A stretch of 52,388 nucleotides of DNA, taken from assembly GCA_035544635.1 (NCBI GenBank), contig DATKDQ010000222.1, forward strand, positions 1-52,388, read 5' to 3'. Source of the stretch: DATAFT01 sp035544635. GTDB lineage: Bacteria > Acidobacteriota > Thermoanaerobaculia > Multivoradales > Multivoraceae. This document shows positions 22,619 through 31,361 of this stretch, in pieces (the first letter of the stretch is position 1; the number at the start of each line of letters is the position of its first letter). The position numbers and the translations under genes were made by a program. The notes below the pieces were generated by a model. The model was not told the origin of the DNA. It saw only the letters and a program-made list of their open reading frames with translations, and ran no database searches.

Positions 22619-24116
22619 GCTCTGGATCCAGGGTGCGGAGGAGGTCGCCGCGGCCGTACGGAGCGGCGAGCTCCTGGCCGCCGAGGTGGTCGAAACCTGC
22701 CTCGAGCGCACCGCCGAGATGGAACCGCGGGTCGGTGCCTATCTACGAACGTTCGACGACGCCGCCCGCCGTCAGGCCGAGGAGATCGACCGGCGGCGCG
22801 CCGCCGGCGAGCGGCTCGGCCCGCTCGCTGGCGTGCCGGTGGCGCTCAAGGACAACCTGAGTCTCTCGGGCGATGCCTGCACCTGCGCCTCGCGCATCCT
22901 CGAGGGCTACCGCTCGCCCTACACCGCGACCGCGGTCGAACGGATGATCGCCGCCGACGCGATTGTCGTCGGCAAGACCAACCTCGACGAGTTCGCGATG
23001 GGATCGTCGTGCGAGAACTCGGCGTTTCAGTCGACGCGCAACCCTTGGCGGCTCGACGCGGTGCCCGGTGGCTCGAGCGGCGGGTCGGCCGCGGCCGTCG
23101 CTGCCGGGAGCGTTCCCCTCGCTCTGGGCTCGGATACCGGCGGGTCGATCCGCCAGCCCGCCGCGTTCTGCGGCCTGGTGGGCGTCAAGCCCACCTACGG
23201 CCGGGTGTCGCGCTACGGCCTGGTCGCGTTCGCCTCCTCCCTCGATCAGATCGGGCCGCTGGCTCGCTCGACCCGCGACGCCGCGCTCGGTCTCCAGGTG
23301 ATCGCCGGGCCCGATCCGGCCGACGCCACCTGCGCGCGGCGTCGGGTGGAGGACTATCTGGCGACCATCGAAGGATCGGTCGCCGGGATGCGGGCCGGCG
23401 TGATCGCGGAGGTCGACACCACGTCGCTCGCTCCCGTCGTGCGCGCGAACTGGGAACGCTCGCTCGGCCGGCTGCGCGGGCTCGGCGTCGAGATCCTCGA
23501 GGTGTCGCTGCCCAACCTGCCGGCCACGATCGCGGTCTACTACGTGATCGCGAACAGCGAGGCGAGCGCCAACCTGGCGCGTTACGACGGCGTCCGCTAC
23601 GGGCGGCGCGCCAAGGCCGCGGGATCGCTCCTCGACCTCTACTTCGACACCCGCGAGGAGGGCTTTGGTCCGGAGGTGAAGCGGCGGATCCTGCTCGGCA
23701 CGTTTGCCCTCTCCTCGGGCTACTACGACGCCTACTACGGGCGCGCGTGCGGGGTACGCCGCGAGCTCGAGGGGCAGTTCGCCGCCGCGTTCTCCGAAGT
23801 CGACCTCATCGTCATGCCGACGAGCCCCACCGCGGCGTTCTCGATCGGCGAGAAGATCGACGATCCGCTTGCGATGTACCTGTCGGACATCTACACGGCG
23901 CCGGTCAACCTGGCCGGCCTTCCCGCGGTGGCGCTTCCGTCGGGGCTCGACGACAGCGGCCTGCCGCTCTCGGTCCAGCTCGTGGGCCGTCCCTTCGCCG
24001 AAGCCGATCTGCTGCGCGTCGCACGCGCTCTCGAGCGCGTCACGGCAGCGCCCCAGCTCCCGGAGCTGCGCGACCGCGCGCCCGGGTCCGGCGCCACGCC
24101 GGCAGGTGCAGAATGA
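22611..24116 (+). CDS. gatA: Asp-tRNA(Asn)/Glu-tRNA(Gln) amidotransferase subunit A
   Basis: A 501-residue amidase-signature enzyme that frees ammonia from glutamine for the GatB site. The Ser-cisSer-Lys triad is visible: Lys in VALKDNL, cis-Ser in GGSSGGSAAAVAAG and nucleophile Ser in SDTGGSIRQPAAFCG. GatA features such as GKTNLDEFAMGSSCENSAF and KPTYGRVSRYGLVAFASSLD are intact. gatB does not follow; the next gene is a cell-wall amidase whose ATG overlaps the stop. Confidence 0.95.
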   Translation: MSELWIQGAEEVAAAVRSGELLAAEVVETCLERTAEMEPRVGAYLRTFDDAARRQAEEIDRRRAAGERLGPLAGVPVALKDNLSLSGDACTCASRILEGYRSPYTATAVERMIAADAIVVGKTNLDEFAMGSSCENSAFQSTRNPWRLDAVPGGSSGGSAAAVAAGSVPLALGSDTGGSIRQPAAFCGLVGVKPTYGRVSRYGLVAFASSLDQIGPLARSTRDAALGLQVIAGPDPADATCARRRVEDYLATIEGSVAGMRAGVIAEVDTTSLAPVVRANWERSLGRLRGLGVEILEVSLPNLPATIAVYYVIANSEASANLARYDGVRYGRRAKAAGSLLDLYFDTREEGFGPEVKRRILLGTFALSSGYYDAYYGRACGVRRELEGQFAAAFSEVDLIVMPTSPTAAFSIGEKIDDPLAMYLSDIYTAPVNLAGLPAVALPSGLDDSGLPLSVQLVGRPFAEADLLRVARALERVTAAPQLPELRDRAPGSGATPAGAE

Positions 24117-25906
24117 CGGCGCTCGCACGCGCGCGGTCGAGTCGCAGCCGTCCTCGGGCGTGGCGGTGCGCACGCGCGGGGCCGCTGCTCCTGCTGCTCG
24201 CGGTGGCGCTCGCGCCGGCGATGGCGCGCGCCGAGCTGGCGCGCGTGCGGCTCGGAGCGGCGAGCGGCTCGGACCTCGTCGCCGTCGAAGGCGACGATCG
24301 CCGCATCCACGTCGAGGCGCTGCCCCGGCCGGGCGAGGGGCTGAACGGTCTGGTGGTGCGGCTCTGCGGTGCCGGCGGCGCGCGCGCGCGCGCCGAGGTG
24401 TCCGCCGCGAACGGTGGAGTGGAGCGGCTCGAACGCGGCGTGCGGTACCGGATCCCGTTCTCGTGCCTTCGGCCCGAGCTCCAGATCCAGACCCTCCAGG
24501 CGCTCTTCCCCGACGACGTCCTCGCCGCCGACGGCTGGCGCCACCGTGTCGTCTCCCGTCGCGGAGCGCCGCCGCCGGACCTGTGGAGCGTCGCGGAGCT
24601 CTTCACCGGGAGCGGCGAGGAGTTCCGCCAGCTCCGCGGCGCGAACCGACTCCGTGACGAGAGGCTCGAGCCCGGGCAGGAGGTGCTCGTCCCCCGCTCG
24701 CTCCTGAGGCCGTCGCTCGAGGCGGCCCTGCCGCGTTCCGACCCGGCCGTCTCGGCGCTGATCTACGAGCGCGACCAACGGGGTGAGTACGCCGTCTACC
24801 GTCTGGATCGCGGCGAGGCGCTCTACTCGAGCGTGGTCGCGCGCTTCACCGGCCGCATCTTCGCCGAGGACGTCAACCAGCTCGCGACCGAGATCGCCGC
24901 GCGCAGCGGGATCGCCGACGTGACCGACATCCCGATCGGGTATCCGGTGAGGATCCCGCTCGAGCTCCTCGCCCCCGAGCATCTTCCGATCGGGCACCCG
25001 CGACGCCAGGAGTACGAGCGCGACCTGGCCGAGAGCTCCGGATACGCCAACCTGGTGCGCTCGCGAAACCTCGAGGGCGTCACCGTCATCCTCGACGCCG
25101 GCCACGGGGGCCGGGACGTGGGCGCGTCGATCGACGGGGTGTGGGAGAGCGTGTACGCCTACGACATCGTGCTGCGGATTCGCCGCCTGCTCGGTCAGAC
25201 CGCCGCCGAGACGGTGATGACGACGCGCGACGGGGGCGAGTGGAAGGTGGCGGAGCGAGACGTCCTGGCCTCCTCGCGCGGACACGCCGTCCTGACCACG
25301 CCGCCCTACGCGATCGACGACTCGCGGGTCTCGAGCAACCTGCGCTGGTACCTGGCGAACAGCGTCTACGGGCGCGCGGTCTCGAACGGCGGCGAGGCCG
25401 ACAAGGTGGTGTTCCTGTCGGTCCATGCCGACTCGCTTCACCCGTCGGTGCGCGGCGCGATGGTGTACGTGCCGGGACTGCTCGGGAATCCGAGCCACTA
25501 TGGCAAGACCGGGGCGGTGTACGCGTCGCGCCGCGAGGTCCAGGAGCGGCCGCGCGTGGACTTCGCGCACGCCGATCGCGCGCGCAGCGAGGGCCTGTCG
25601 CGAGATCTCGCCAAGCACATGATCGCGTCGATGCGCCGGCATGGGATCGCGATTCACCCCAACAAGCCGATCCGCGACCGCGTGATCCGCGGCAAGCACG
25701 CCTGGGTCCCCGCGGTGCTGCGCTTCAATGCCGTCCCGGCCAAGATCCTGATCGAAGCGTGCAACCTGGCGAACGGCTCCGATCGGCGATTGATCCAGAC
25801 CCGGGCATTCCGGGAGGAGGTGGCGCGCGCGGTGGTCGAGGGGCTGCTGGCCTACTACGGCGTCGAGCCCGGCGACCGGCAGGACGGGCAGGTGGCCGGC
25901 CGGTGA
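24113..25906 (+). CDS. Exported N-acetylmuramoyl-L-alanine amidase (Amidase_3)
   Basis: A 597-residue protein. The N-terminus has an Arg-rich stretch, a leucine-rich core (LLLLLAVALAPAMARA) and a likely cleavage after Ala40, so it is exported. Two LysM-like segments follow: about 155-205 (SVAELFTGSGEEFRQL with LEPGQEVLVP) and about 220-285. The C-terminal Amidase_3 domain spans about 320-590, with zinc ligands His (LDAGHGGRD), Glu (GVWESVYAYD) and His (FLSVHADS) and catalytic Glu (KILIEACN). It cleaves the amide between MurNAc and the stem peptide, as AmiA/B/C do in cell separation. The LysM reading is weaker than the amidase call. Confidence 0.9.
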   Translation: MTALARARSSRSRPRAWRCARAGPLLLLLAVALAPAMARAELARVRLGAASGSDLVAVEGDDRRIHVEALPRPGEGLNGLVVRLCGAGGARARAEVSAANGGVERLERGVRYRIPFSCLRPELQIQTLQALFPDDVLAADGWRHRVVSRRGAPPPDLWSVAELFTGSGEEFRQLRGANRLRDERLEPGQEVLVPRSLLRPSLEAALPRSDPAVSALIYERDQRGEYAVYRLDRGEALYSSVVARFTGRIFAEDVNQLATEIAARSGIADVTDIPIGYPVRIPLELLAPEHLPIGHPRRQEYERDLAESSGYANLVRSRNLEGVTVILDAGHGGRDVGASIDGVWESVYAYDIVLRIRRLLGQTAAETVMTTRDGGEWKVAERDVLASSRGHAVLTTPPYAIDDSRVSSNLRWYLANSVYGRAVSNGGEADKVVFLSVHADSLHPSVRGAMVYVPGLLGNPSHYGKTGAVYASRREVQERPRVDFAHADRARSEGLSRDLAKHMIASMRRHGIAIHPNKPIRDRVIRGKHAWVPAVLRFNAVPAKILIEACNLANGSDRRLIQTRAFREEVARAVVEGLLAYYGVEPGDRQDGQVAGR

Positions 25907-26000
25907 CAGGATGCCCGGCAGGTGACCGGTCCATTCGCGCCACCCGTTCGCGCGCGGAGGGAGCAAAGTGAGACGGTGACGTGTCTAAACTGGTAGAGAC

Positions 26001-26582
26001 ATGGCCGCGTCGAACGTCCTCACGCCGGGGCTGCCCACCGCGCCGGATTTCGATCTCGCCGACCGGCACCGCTACGGCGACGAATCCGCGTTCACCGAGC
26101 TCTACGACCGGTTCTCACCGATGGTCTACAACCTCTGCCTGCGTCTCTCGGGCGACCCCACCAGGGCGCAGGACCTCAGCCAAGAGGTGTTCCTGCGCGT
26201 CTTCAAGGGGCTGCCGAAGTACCGTGGCGGCTCCAGCCTGAAGACCTGGATCTATCGCATCGCGCTCAACCACTGCCGCGGTCGGCTCGGTCGCCGCACC
26301 CTCCCGACCGAAGAGTTCTCGGCCGAGCACTGGGACCGCGGCCCTGCCGACCCTACGCGCGGGCCGGAGGAGTCGCTGCTCGCGCGCGACCGGGGGCGCC
26401 GCATCGACGCCGCGTTGCTCGCGCTTCCGGTCCGGTTCCGCGAAGCTGTCGTTCTGCGCGACGTCGACGGGCTGTCCTACCAGGAGATCGCCACCGTGCT
26501 CGGGGTACGAGCCGGTACGGTGCGGTCGAGGATTGCCCGCGGTCGCGATCGTCTCCGCACACTGCTAGAGGCCGAAGAATGA
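26001..26582 (+). CDS. ECF-type RNA polymerase sigma factor
   Basis: A 193-residue sigma factor. Region 2 (YDRFSPMVYNLCLRLSGDPT, then DLSQEVFLRVFKGLPKYRGG and TWIYRIALNHCRGRLGRR) and region 4 (LPVRFREAVVLRDVDGLSYQ, then IATVLGVRAGTVRSRIARGR) are plain. There is no region 1 or 3, which defines the ECF group. Its stop overlaps the ATG of a zinc-binding anti-sigma gene. Which stress it answers to is not shown by the sequence. The amidase upstream is separated by 94 bases and may be a separate unit. Confidence 0.93.
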   Translation: MAASNVLTPGLPTAPDFDLADRHRYGDESAFTELYDRFSPMVYNLCLRLSGDPTRAQDLSQEVFLRVFKGLPKYRGGSSLKTWIYRIALNHCRGRLGRRTLPTEEFSAEHWDRGPADPTRGPEESLLARDRGRRIDAALLALPVRFREAVVLRDVDGLSYQEIATVLGVRAGTVRSRIARGRDRLRTLLEAEE

Positions 26583-27295
26583 GCACTCATCTCGCCACCG
26601 ATAGCCTGTCGGCCTATCTCGACGACGAGCTCCAGGAGCGCGACCTGCGGCTGGTCGAGGCTCACGTGAGCGAGTGCCCGGACTGCCAGCGCCGGCTCAA
26701 GGGCTTGCGGCGAGTGGTCGATGACCTACAGCGCCTGCCCGCCGCGATCCCGCCCCCCATCCTCGGTCGCCACGTCGAGCGCGAGGTGTCGGAGCGCTGG
26801 CGCGCTCGCCGCGAGGAGGCGCGGCGCGGCCGCGATCGGGGCGGATTCGAGCTGGTCCAGGGACCGATCCGCCTCGGGTTCGCGATGGTCGCCTGCCTGG
26901 CCATGATCGTGGTGCTCTACGCCCACTGGGTGGCTCGCGAGGGCGCGACTCCGACCCAGCTGGTGGTGCCGCCCGCGGCCGCCGTGGAGCCCTCGGCGGA
27001 GCGCGTCGAGGCGGGTGGCCGTGTCTTCGTCCCGGCGCAGGGTGCCTGGTGGCAGGCGGACCTGCTCGGCGCGAGCGAGGTGACCGTCGACGACGCCGCC
27101 ACGATCCCGGCGGATGCCGCACTCGAGCGCGCGCCCTGGCTTGCCGATCTGCTCGCGCGCGGCCCCGTGGTCCTGGTGCTCGACGGTATGGTGGCGGTCG
27201 TCCGGCCCGCCCAGGACCCGTTGCCCCCGGCCGCGCCCGCCCCGTCCGATTCTCCGGCCCTGCCTTCGGAGCCACCGGAGGTGCCCCGGGGCTGA
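26579..27295 (+). CDS. Membrane anti-sigma factor with zinc-binding domain
   Basis: A 238-residue protein. The ZAS (zf-HC2) motif is His29, Cys33, Cys36 (HVSECPDC), in a helical N-terminus of about 75 residues. One transmembrane segment follows at about 101-119 (GFAMVACLAMIVVLYAHWV). The remaining about 115 residues are extracytoplasmic and end in a Pro-rich tail. It overlaps the sigma gene by four bases, and would hold that sigma factor at the membrane until a signal frees it. Confidence 0.9.
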   Translation: MSTHLATDSLSAYLDDELQERDLRLVEAHVSECPDCQRRLKGLRRVVDDLQRLPAAIPPPILGRHVEREVSERWRARREEARRGRDRGGFELVQGPIRLGFAMVACLAMIVVLYAHWVAREGATPTQLVVPPAAAVEPSAERVEAGGRVFVPAQGAWWQADLLGASEVTVDDAATIPADAALERAPWLADLLARGPVVLVLDGMVAVVRPAQDPLPPAAPAPSDSPALPSEPPEVPRG

Positions 27296-27312
27296 AGCCG
27301 CGGCCCCGTCCG

Positions 27313-29433
27313 TCAGCCCGGCGCGGGGTCGATCGCCACCACGCGGTAGCGCTTGCCGCCCAGATCCAGTTCCTCCCCCGGCTTCCGGCCGAGCAGCAGC
27401 CGTCCCACCTCCGACTGGTAGGACAGGACCCCGGCTTCGGGATCGCTCTCCCACGGTCCCAGCAGGATGAGGCTGCGCTCCTCGCCTTCCTCGCTCCGCA
27501 GCCGCGCCGCCGTGCCGATTCCGACCCGCGAGAGGTCGACCTGACCGAAGTCGATCGGCTTGGAGCGGGCGAGCTCGTTGGACAGCGCCTCGGCTCGTGC
27601 GCTCAGGTACTCGTGGCGCTGGCGCGCCGCCTTGTACTCGAAGTTCTCGCGCAGGTCGCCGTGCGCGCGCGCCTCCTCGATGGCGCGGCGATTGCGAGGA
27701 ATCTCGTCCTCGAGCAGGGCCTTCAGCTCCCCGCGCTTGCGGCGGATGGACTCCTCCAGCGCGTACAGCGGCTCCTCGGTCTCGCGCAGCGCCGGGAAGC
27801 GCACCAGGACGGCGTCCTCCAGCGCGCGGCGCCGATCGAGCGTGAGACCGGTCGTGCGGCGTACCGACTCGAGGGCGTCGGCCGCCTCGGCGACGTCGAG
27901 ATGTGGAAGCAGGCGCGGCAGCGTGCCTCCGGACTCCGCGAGCGCGGCCAAGCGCTTGCGGAAGGGCTGGAGCTCGTCGCGCCCGACCGCTGTCAGGATC
28001 CGCTTGAAGAGGCGCAGCGGCGAGGGTCCACGCAAGCTCTCGTCGACCCCGGCGCGCTCGGCGATCCAGGTGAAGAAGGCGGGCGCGTCGGCCGGCTGCA
28101 CCAGCGCGCGATCCACCAGTCGCCCCACCATCACGGGGTCCTTGGCGCCGAGCGTTCTGACCAGCTCAGACAGGAGGCTCGGCTCGCTCTCGGCCAGGAT
28201 CGCTGACGCGTACACCGCCGCCCAGTCGCTGCGCACCTCGCGGACCAGCTCGTAGGCCCGGGCCCGCACGGCCTTCGCCGGGATGCTCGACAGCAGCCGG
28301 TCGGGGTTCTCGGCCGCGGCGACCAGCGCCGCCGCTCTCCCGAGCACGTTGCCCTCCTGCGCGGGCGGGGGCTCGGCCTCGGGGGCGAAGCGATCGAGCG
28401 CGAGCGCGATCTCGAACGCGAGCGCCGGTTCGGTCGCCGCCGCGTCGCGCGCCCGGGCGAGCAAGCTGTCGATCATCCGCCGCCGCAGGTCCGGGTCCTG
28501 GGTGTCGGCCTTGCGCAGGAGCTCGATCTGTGCGGCCGGCTGCGCGCCCTCGAACTGGCGCCACACGGTCGAGGTCGCCTCCTCGCTCGAGCCTGCCCAG
28601 ATGTAGGCGTTGCGCACGTCGGGGCTCGCCACCACCTGCGGATGACGCCGGGCCGCCGACCACCACGACGTCCAGCGCTCGGGCGGCACCAGCCCCTCGA
28701 CGGCGGCCCGGATCTCGGCGGCGGTCACCGGACGCTGGAAGCTGGTCAGGATGCGCTCGAGGAGCTCGGGCGGGGAGAGCTCGCGAAGACGATCCGGTAC
28801 CTCGATCTTGTGCACCACGAAGTGGTCCGGGCCGAGCAGGGTGAGCAGCTTGCCGGCGGCCCGGAACCCCACGCGCAGGTCGCCGCGGTCGACGAGCTCG
28901 ATCTTGAAGCCCTCGAGGTCGAGATTGACCTCGCCGACGCGACCGGCGCCGTGGCCTTCCACCCAGACGATCGAGCCCGGGGTGAATCGGAGAACGCTCT
29001 CGAGACGGCCCACCCGATCCCAGACCTCGGCGTGGTCGCGCGGAGCCCGGCGCAGACCGAAGGTCTCGAGCGCGTCCTCGAAGCTCGAGTGCGCGCTCCA
29101 CATCTCACGCAGCCTCTCGAGCACCGTGTCGTGGAACCGAGACTTGGCCACCAGGATCTCGCCGGCGGCGCGCAGGAGGTCGAGCCTCTCGGCCCGACGG
29201 CCCTGGAGTCGCAGCTCGTCGTCGAGGACCTCGAGCAGCGTGCGTGCCGAGTCGCCGTGCCCAGACCCGGTCAGATGGCGAGCGATGCCGACGAACCAGT
29301 CGAGGTCCTCCGGCTGATCGGCGACCCGCTCCAGCCAGGCCGATTCGACGGATTCGATGTCGCCCTTCTCGATGCGCTGGCGGATGTCACGGGGAACCGC
29401 CATGGGGCGCACGAAGATATCACGGGCTTTCAT
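27313..29433 (-). CDS. Long GreA-family transcript cleavage factor with large N-terminal region
   Basis: A 706-residue protein whose last 155 or so residues are a complete GreA/GreB module. A coiled coil starts near residue 552, and its tip carries ARAHGDLRENFEYKAAR (590-604) with the Asp and Glu that hold the catalytic metal in RNA polymerase. A C-terminal FKBP-like domain ends in YRVVAIDPAPG. Ordinary GreA is about 160 residues. The front 550 residues are mostly helical and include a small beta segment (FTPGSIVWVEGHGAGRVGEV, about 146-200) reminiscent of CarD/Tudor-like polymerase-binding folds. Chlamydiae also have GreA proteins of about 700 residues. ATG 29433 is preceded by GAGGCGG; ATG 29403 is an alternative. 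It is divergent from the RodZ-like operon. Confidence 0.85.
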   Translation of the reverse strand: MKARDIFVRPMAVPRDIRQRIEKGDIESVESAWLERVADQPEDLDWFVGIARHLTGSGHGDSARTLLEVLDDELRLQGRRAERLDLLRAAGEILVAKSRFHDTVLERLREMWSAHSSFEDALETFGLRRAPRDHAEVWDRVGRLESVLRFTPGSIVWVEGHGAGRVGEVNLDLEGFKIELVDRGDLRVGFRAAGKLLTLLGPDHFVVHKIEVPDRLRELSPPELLERILTSFQRPVTAAEIRAAVEGLVPPERWTSWWSAARRHPQVVASPDVRNAYIWAGSSEEATSTVWRQFEGAQPAAQIELLRKADTQDPDLRRRMIDSLLARARDAAATEPALAFEIALALDRFAPEAEPPPAQEGNVLGRAAALVAAAENPDRLLSSIPAKAVRARAYELVREVRSDWAAVYASAILAESEPSLLSELVRTLGAKDPVMVGRLVDRALVQPADAPAFFTWIAERAGVDESLRGPSPLRLFKRILTAVGRDELQPFRKRLAALAESGGTLPRLLPHLDVAEAADALESVRRTTGLTLDRRRALEDAVLVRFPALRETEEPLYALEESIRRKRGELKALLEDEIPRNRRAIEEARAHGDLRENFEYKAARQRHEYLSARAEALSNELARSKPIDFGQVDLSRVGIGTAARLRSEEGEERSLILLGPWESDPEAGVLSYQSEVGRLLLGRKPGEELDLGGKRYRVVAIDPAPG

Positions 29434-29462
29434 TGACCGCCTCGCGCGGCGGGGACTAGAGT
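29433..29462 (+). promoter_or_regulatory. Promoter of the RodZ-like operon
   Basis: TTGACC (29433-29438) and TAGAGT (29457-29462) are 18 bases apart, 20 bases before the RodZ-like ATG. The -35 overlaps the start codon of the divergent GreA-like gene, so the two 5' ends share a 49-base gap. Confidence 0.45.
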
Positions 29463-29482
29463 ACGGTCGAGCTCGGTCATCG

Positions 29483-30298
29483 ATGAGCCACCGACGGAAA
29501 GAGGAGGAGCGCAAGCCACGACCCTGGGAAGTGGATCGCGACGGCGGCCCCGACTCGTTCGGCGACTGGCTCAAGCGACAGCGGAGTCTGCGCGAGATAA
29601 GCCTGCGCGAGATCTCCGACGTCACCAAGATCAGCCTGCGCTACCTCGAGGCGCTCGAGGAGAATCGCTTCTCGGTGCTCCCGGCCGCGGTGTTCGCTCG
29701 CGGCTTTCTGCGCGAGTACGCCCGCTACGTCGGCCTCGATCCCGACGAGGTCGTCAACTACTACAGCGTGGCGCAGCAAGACCAGGAGCCCGAGGGCACG
29801 CCCTCGAAGCCGCGCCCTCGGCGGCTCCACTCGTCGACCCAGTGGCTCTACGGTCTGGTCCTCACCGGAGGCGTGGTCGGTCTGTTCGGGGTGGTCGCCG
29901 CCGTGTCATTCTGGGCCGAACGACGACCGGCCAGCGTGGAGCCCCCTCCGATCGCCGCGCCGGTCTTCGCACCGGCGCCGCCTCCGCCCGTGGCGGAGAC
30001 CTCGGGGGCGCCGCTCGAGGTCACGCTCGACTTCACCGAGAACTGCTGGGTGGAGGCGATCCTCGACGGGAGCGAGCGCATCAGCGAGCTGCGGGTGCAG
30101 GGCGAGTCGCTCCGGCTCAGGGCGACGGAGAGCGTCGCGCTGACACTGGGCAACGCCGCCGGTGTGCGCATCGAGGTGAACGGGCGGCCGTTCGAGATCG
30201 CGGGCGGTAGCGGGACAGTTCGCGCCGTCGAGATCACGCTCGATTCGCTGCGAGCCGCAGAGGCCCCGGACAGCGGCGCCGGAGGGTCGAGCCTCTGA
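29483..30298 (+). CDS. RodZ-like helix-turn-helix membrane protein
   Basis: A 271-residue protein. An N-terminal RodZ-type HTH (SFGDWLKRQRSLREISLREI, then KISLRYLEALEENRFSVLP and FARGFLREYARYVGLDPDEV) is followed by one transmembrane helix at about 120-143 and a C-terminal beta-domain of the DUF4115 type (LEVTLDFTENCWVEAILDGS). RodZ links MreB filaments to the cell-wall elongation machinery. The gene heads a tight operon with chaperone-like and signalling genes. ATG 29483 was chosen because upstream in-frame codons run into the divergent gene. Confidence 0.85.
   Translation: MSHRRKEEERKPRPWEVDRDGGPDSFGDWLKRQRSLREISLREISDVTKISLRYLEALEENRFSVLPAAVFARGFLREYARYVGLDPDEVVNYYSVAQQDQEPEGTPSKPRPRRLHSSTQWLYGLVLTGGVVGLFGVVAAVSFWAERRPASVEPPPIAAPVFAPAPPPPVAETSGAPLEVTLDFTENCWVEAILDGSERISELRVQGESLRLRATESVALTLGNAAGVRIEVNGRPFEIAGGSGTVRAVEITLDSLRAAEAPDSGAGGSSL
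30281..30297 (+). promoter_or_regulatory. Shine-Dalgarno site pointing to a CTG start
   Basis: GGAGGG at 30281-30286 is spaced eight bases from CTG at 30295-30297, which overlaps the RodZ-like stop as CTGA. No ATG, GTG or TTG occurs in this frame between the previous stop (30208-30210) and a GTG at 30517. This pattern matches the ATGA overlaps seen across the window. Confidence 0.5.
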
Positions 30299-31338
30299 GC
30301 GACCGGTCTCCTTCCGATCCCCCCGAGCGGTCGCAGCTTTCGCTGCTCGACCAGGTCCGCGAGGGCTCGAACCGCCAGCTCCAGCTGCTCGCGGCCGACG
30401 GCCTGCTCCCGGTCGAGCGCAGGGAGCTGCTGCGGCTGCAGGTCTGGCTCACCCAGTCCGACGACGGCGAGATCGCGGGGCGCGCCGTCCGCTCTCTCGA
30501 GCGGAGCGATCCCGAGGTGCTCGCCGCGGCCGCAGCCGAGGTCGATCCCGAGACGCTCGATGTCCTGGTCGAGACGGTGGCGCATCCGCTGGTGCTCGAG
30601 GCGGCTCTCCAGCGGCGCGACATCGCGGTATCGACGCTGCGGCGGCTGGCGGCGTGGGTTCCGGCCCAGCTGCAGGAGATTCTGCTGGTGCGGCAGGAGG
30701 ATCTGCGGCGCAATCCGGAGATCCTCGACGCGCTCGAGTCCAACCCGTACCTGACCGCCTACACCACGCGGGTGCTGCGCGAGTACCGCGAGTATCTGCT
30801 GCCGCAGCGGCCGGCGACGCGCCAGCTCGCTCCGGAGGAGCTCGCCGAGGTCACCGACGAGATCGTCCAGCGCGCGATCGCGACGGTCGCCGTCCACGTC
30901 CCGAGCCAGGGCGAGTACGACGAGCTCACCGGCCTCACCGAGAGCCAGGTCCGCGGCCTGCCGCTGGCGGTGCGGGTGAAGCTCGCGTTCGGCGCGTCGA
31001 AGACGCTGCGCAACATCCTGCTCAAGGACCAGAGCCCGCAGGTCGCGTTGACCGCGCTGAACCGCTGCTCGATCTCGGATCGCGAGATCGAGCAGCTCTG
31101 TCAGAGCCGGAACGTGTCCGAGGAGGTGCTGACCGAGATCAGCCGCCACCGGGAATGGATCAGCAAGTATCGCATCATGTTCATGCTGGTAAAGAACCCG
31201 CGCACGCCGGTGAACGTCTCGACGCAGTTCGTGCCGCGCCTCGCGGCCCGCGACCTCAAGGTGCTCGCCGTCGACCGCAACGTCCCGGACTCGGTGCGGT
31301 CGAGGGCCCGTACCCTCTACCGTCAGAAGACGGCGTGA
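30295..31338 (+). CDS. Uncharacterised helical protein, probably starting at CTG
   Basis: I do not recognise this 347-residue protein. It is Leu/Arg/Glu-rich, without signal peptide or membrane segment, and looks all-helical with repeated Leu-Arg patterns like a HEAT-type or TPR-type scaffold (DPETLDVLVETVAHPLVLEA, RNPEILDALESNPYLTAYTT, KDQSPQVALTALNRCSISDR). The C-terminal part reads like short helical repeats around NP or RNV. Coding character (LLDQVREGSNRQLQLLAADG) continues at least 73 codons upstream of the first standard start, GTG 30517, so CTG 30295 is the better start. Its position between RodZ-like and J-domain genes, with overlaps, suggests a related scaffold role; that is inference. 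Confidence 0.65.
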   Translation: MSDRSPSDPPERSQLSLLDQVREGSNRQLQLLAADGLLPVERRELLRLQVWLTQSDDGEIAGRAVRSLERSDPEVLAAAAAEVDPETLDVLVETVAHPLVLEAALQRRDIAVSTLRRLAAWVPAQLQEILLVRQEDLRRNPEILDALESNPYLTAYTTRVLREYREYLLPQRPATRQLAPEELAEVTDEIVQRAIATVAVHVPSQGEYDELTGLTESQVRGLPLAVRVKLAFGASKTLRNILLKDQSPQVALTALNRCSISDREIEQLCQSRNVSEEVLTEISRHREWISKYRIMFMLVKNPRTPVNVSTQFVPRLAARDLKVLAVDRNVPDSVRSRARTLYRQKTA

Positions 31339-31361
31339 GGTCGAGCGGTCGGAGCGGAACG

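Noticed and set aside
23009..25906. A 965-codon ORF running from inside gatA into the amidase
   Set aside because: The first 368 codons are an antiphase reading of gatA. The ATG at 24113 overlaps the gatA stop and begins a good signal peptide.
25907..26000. An ECF-type autoregulated promoter before the sigma gene
   Set aside because: TCTAAACT near 25984 hints at a -10, but I found no GGAAC-like -35 at proper spacing.
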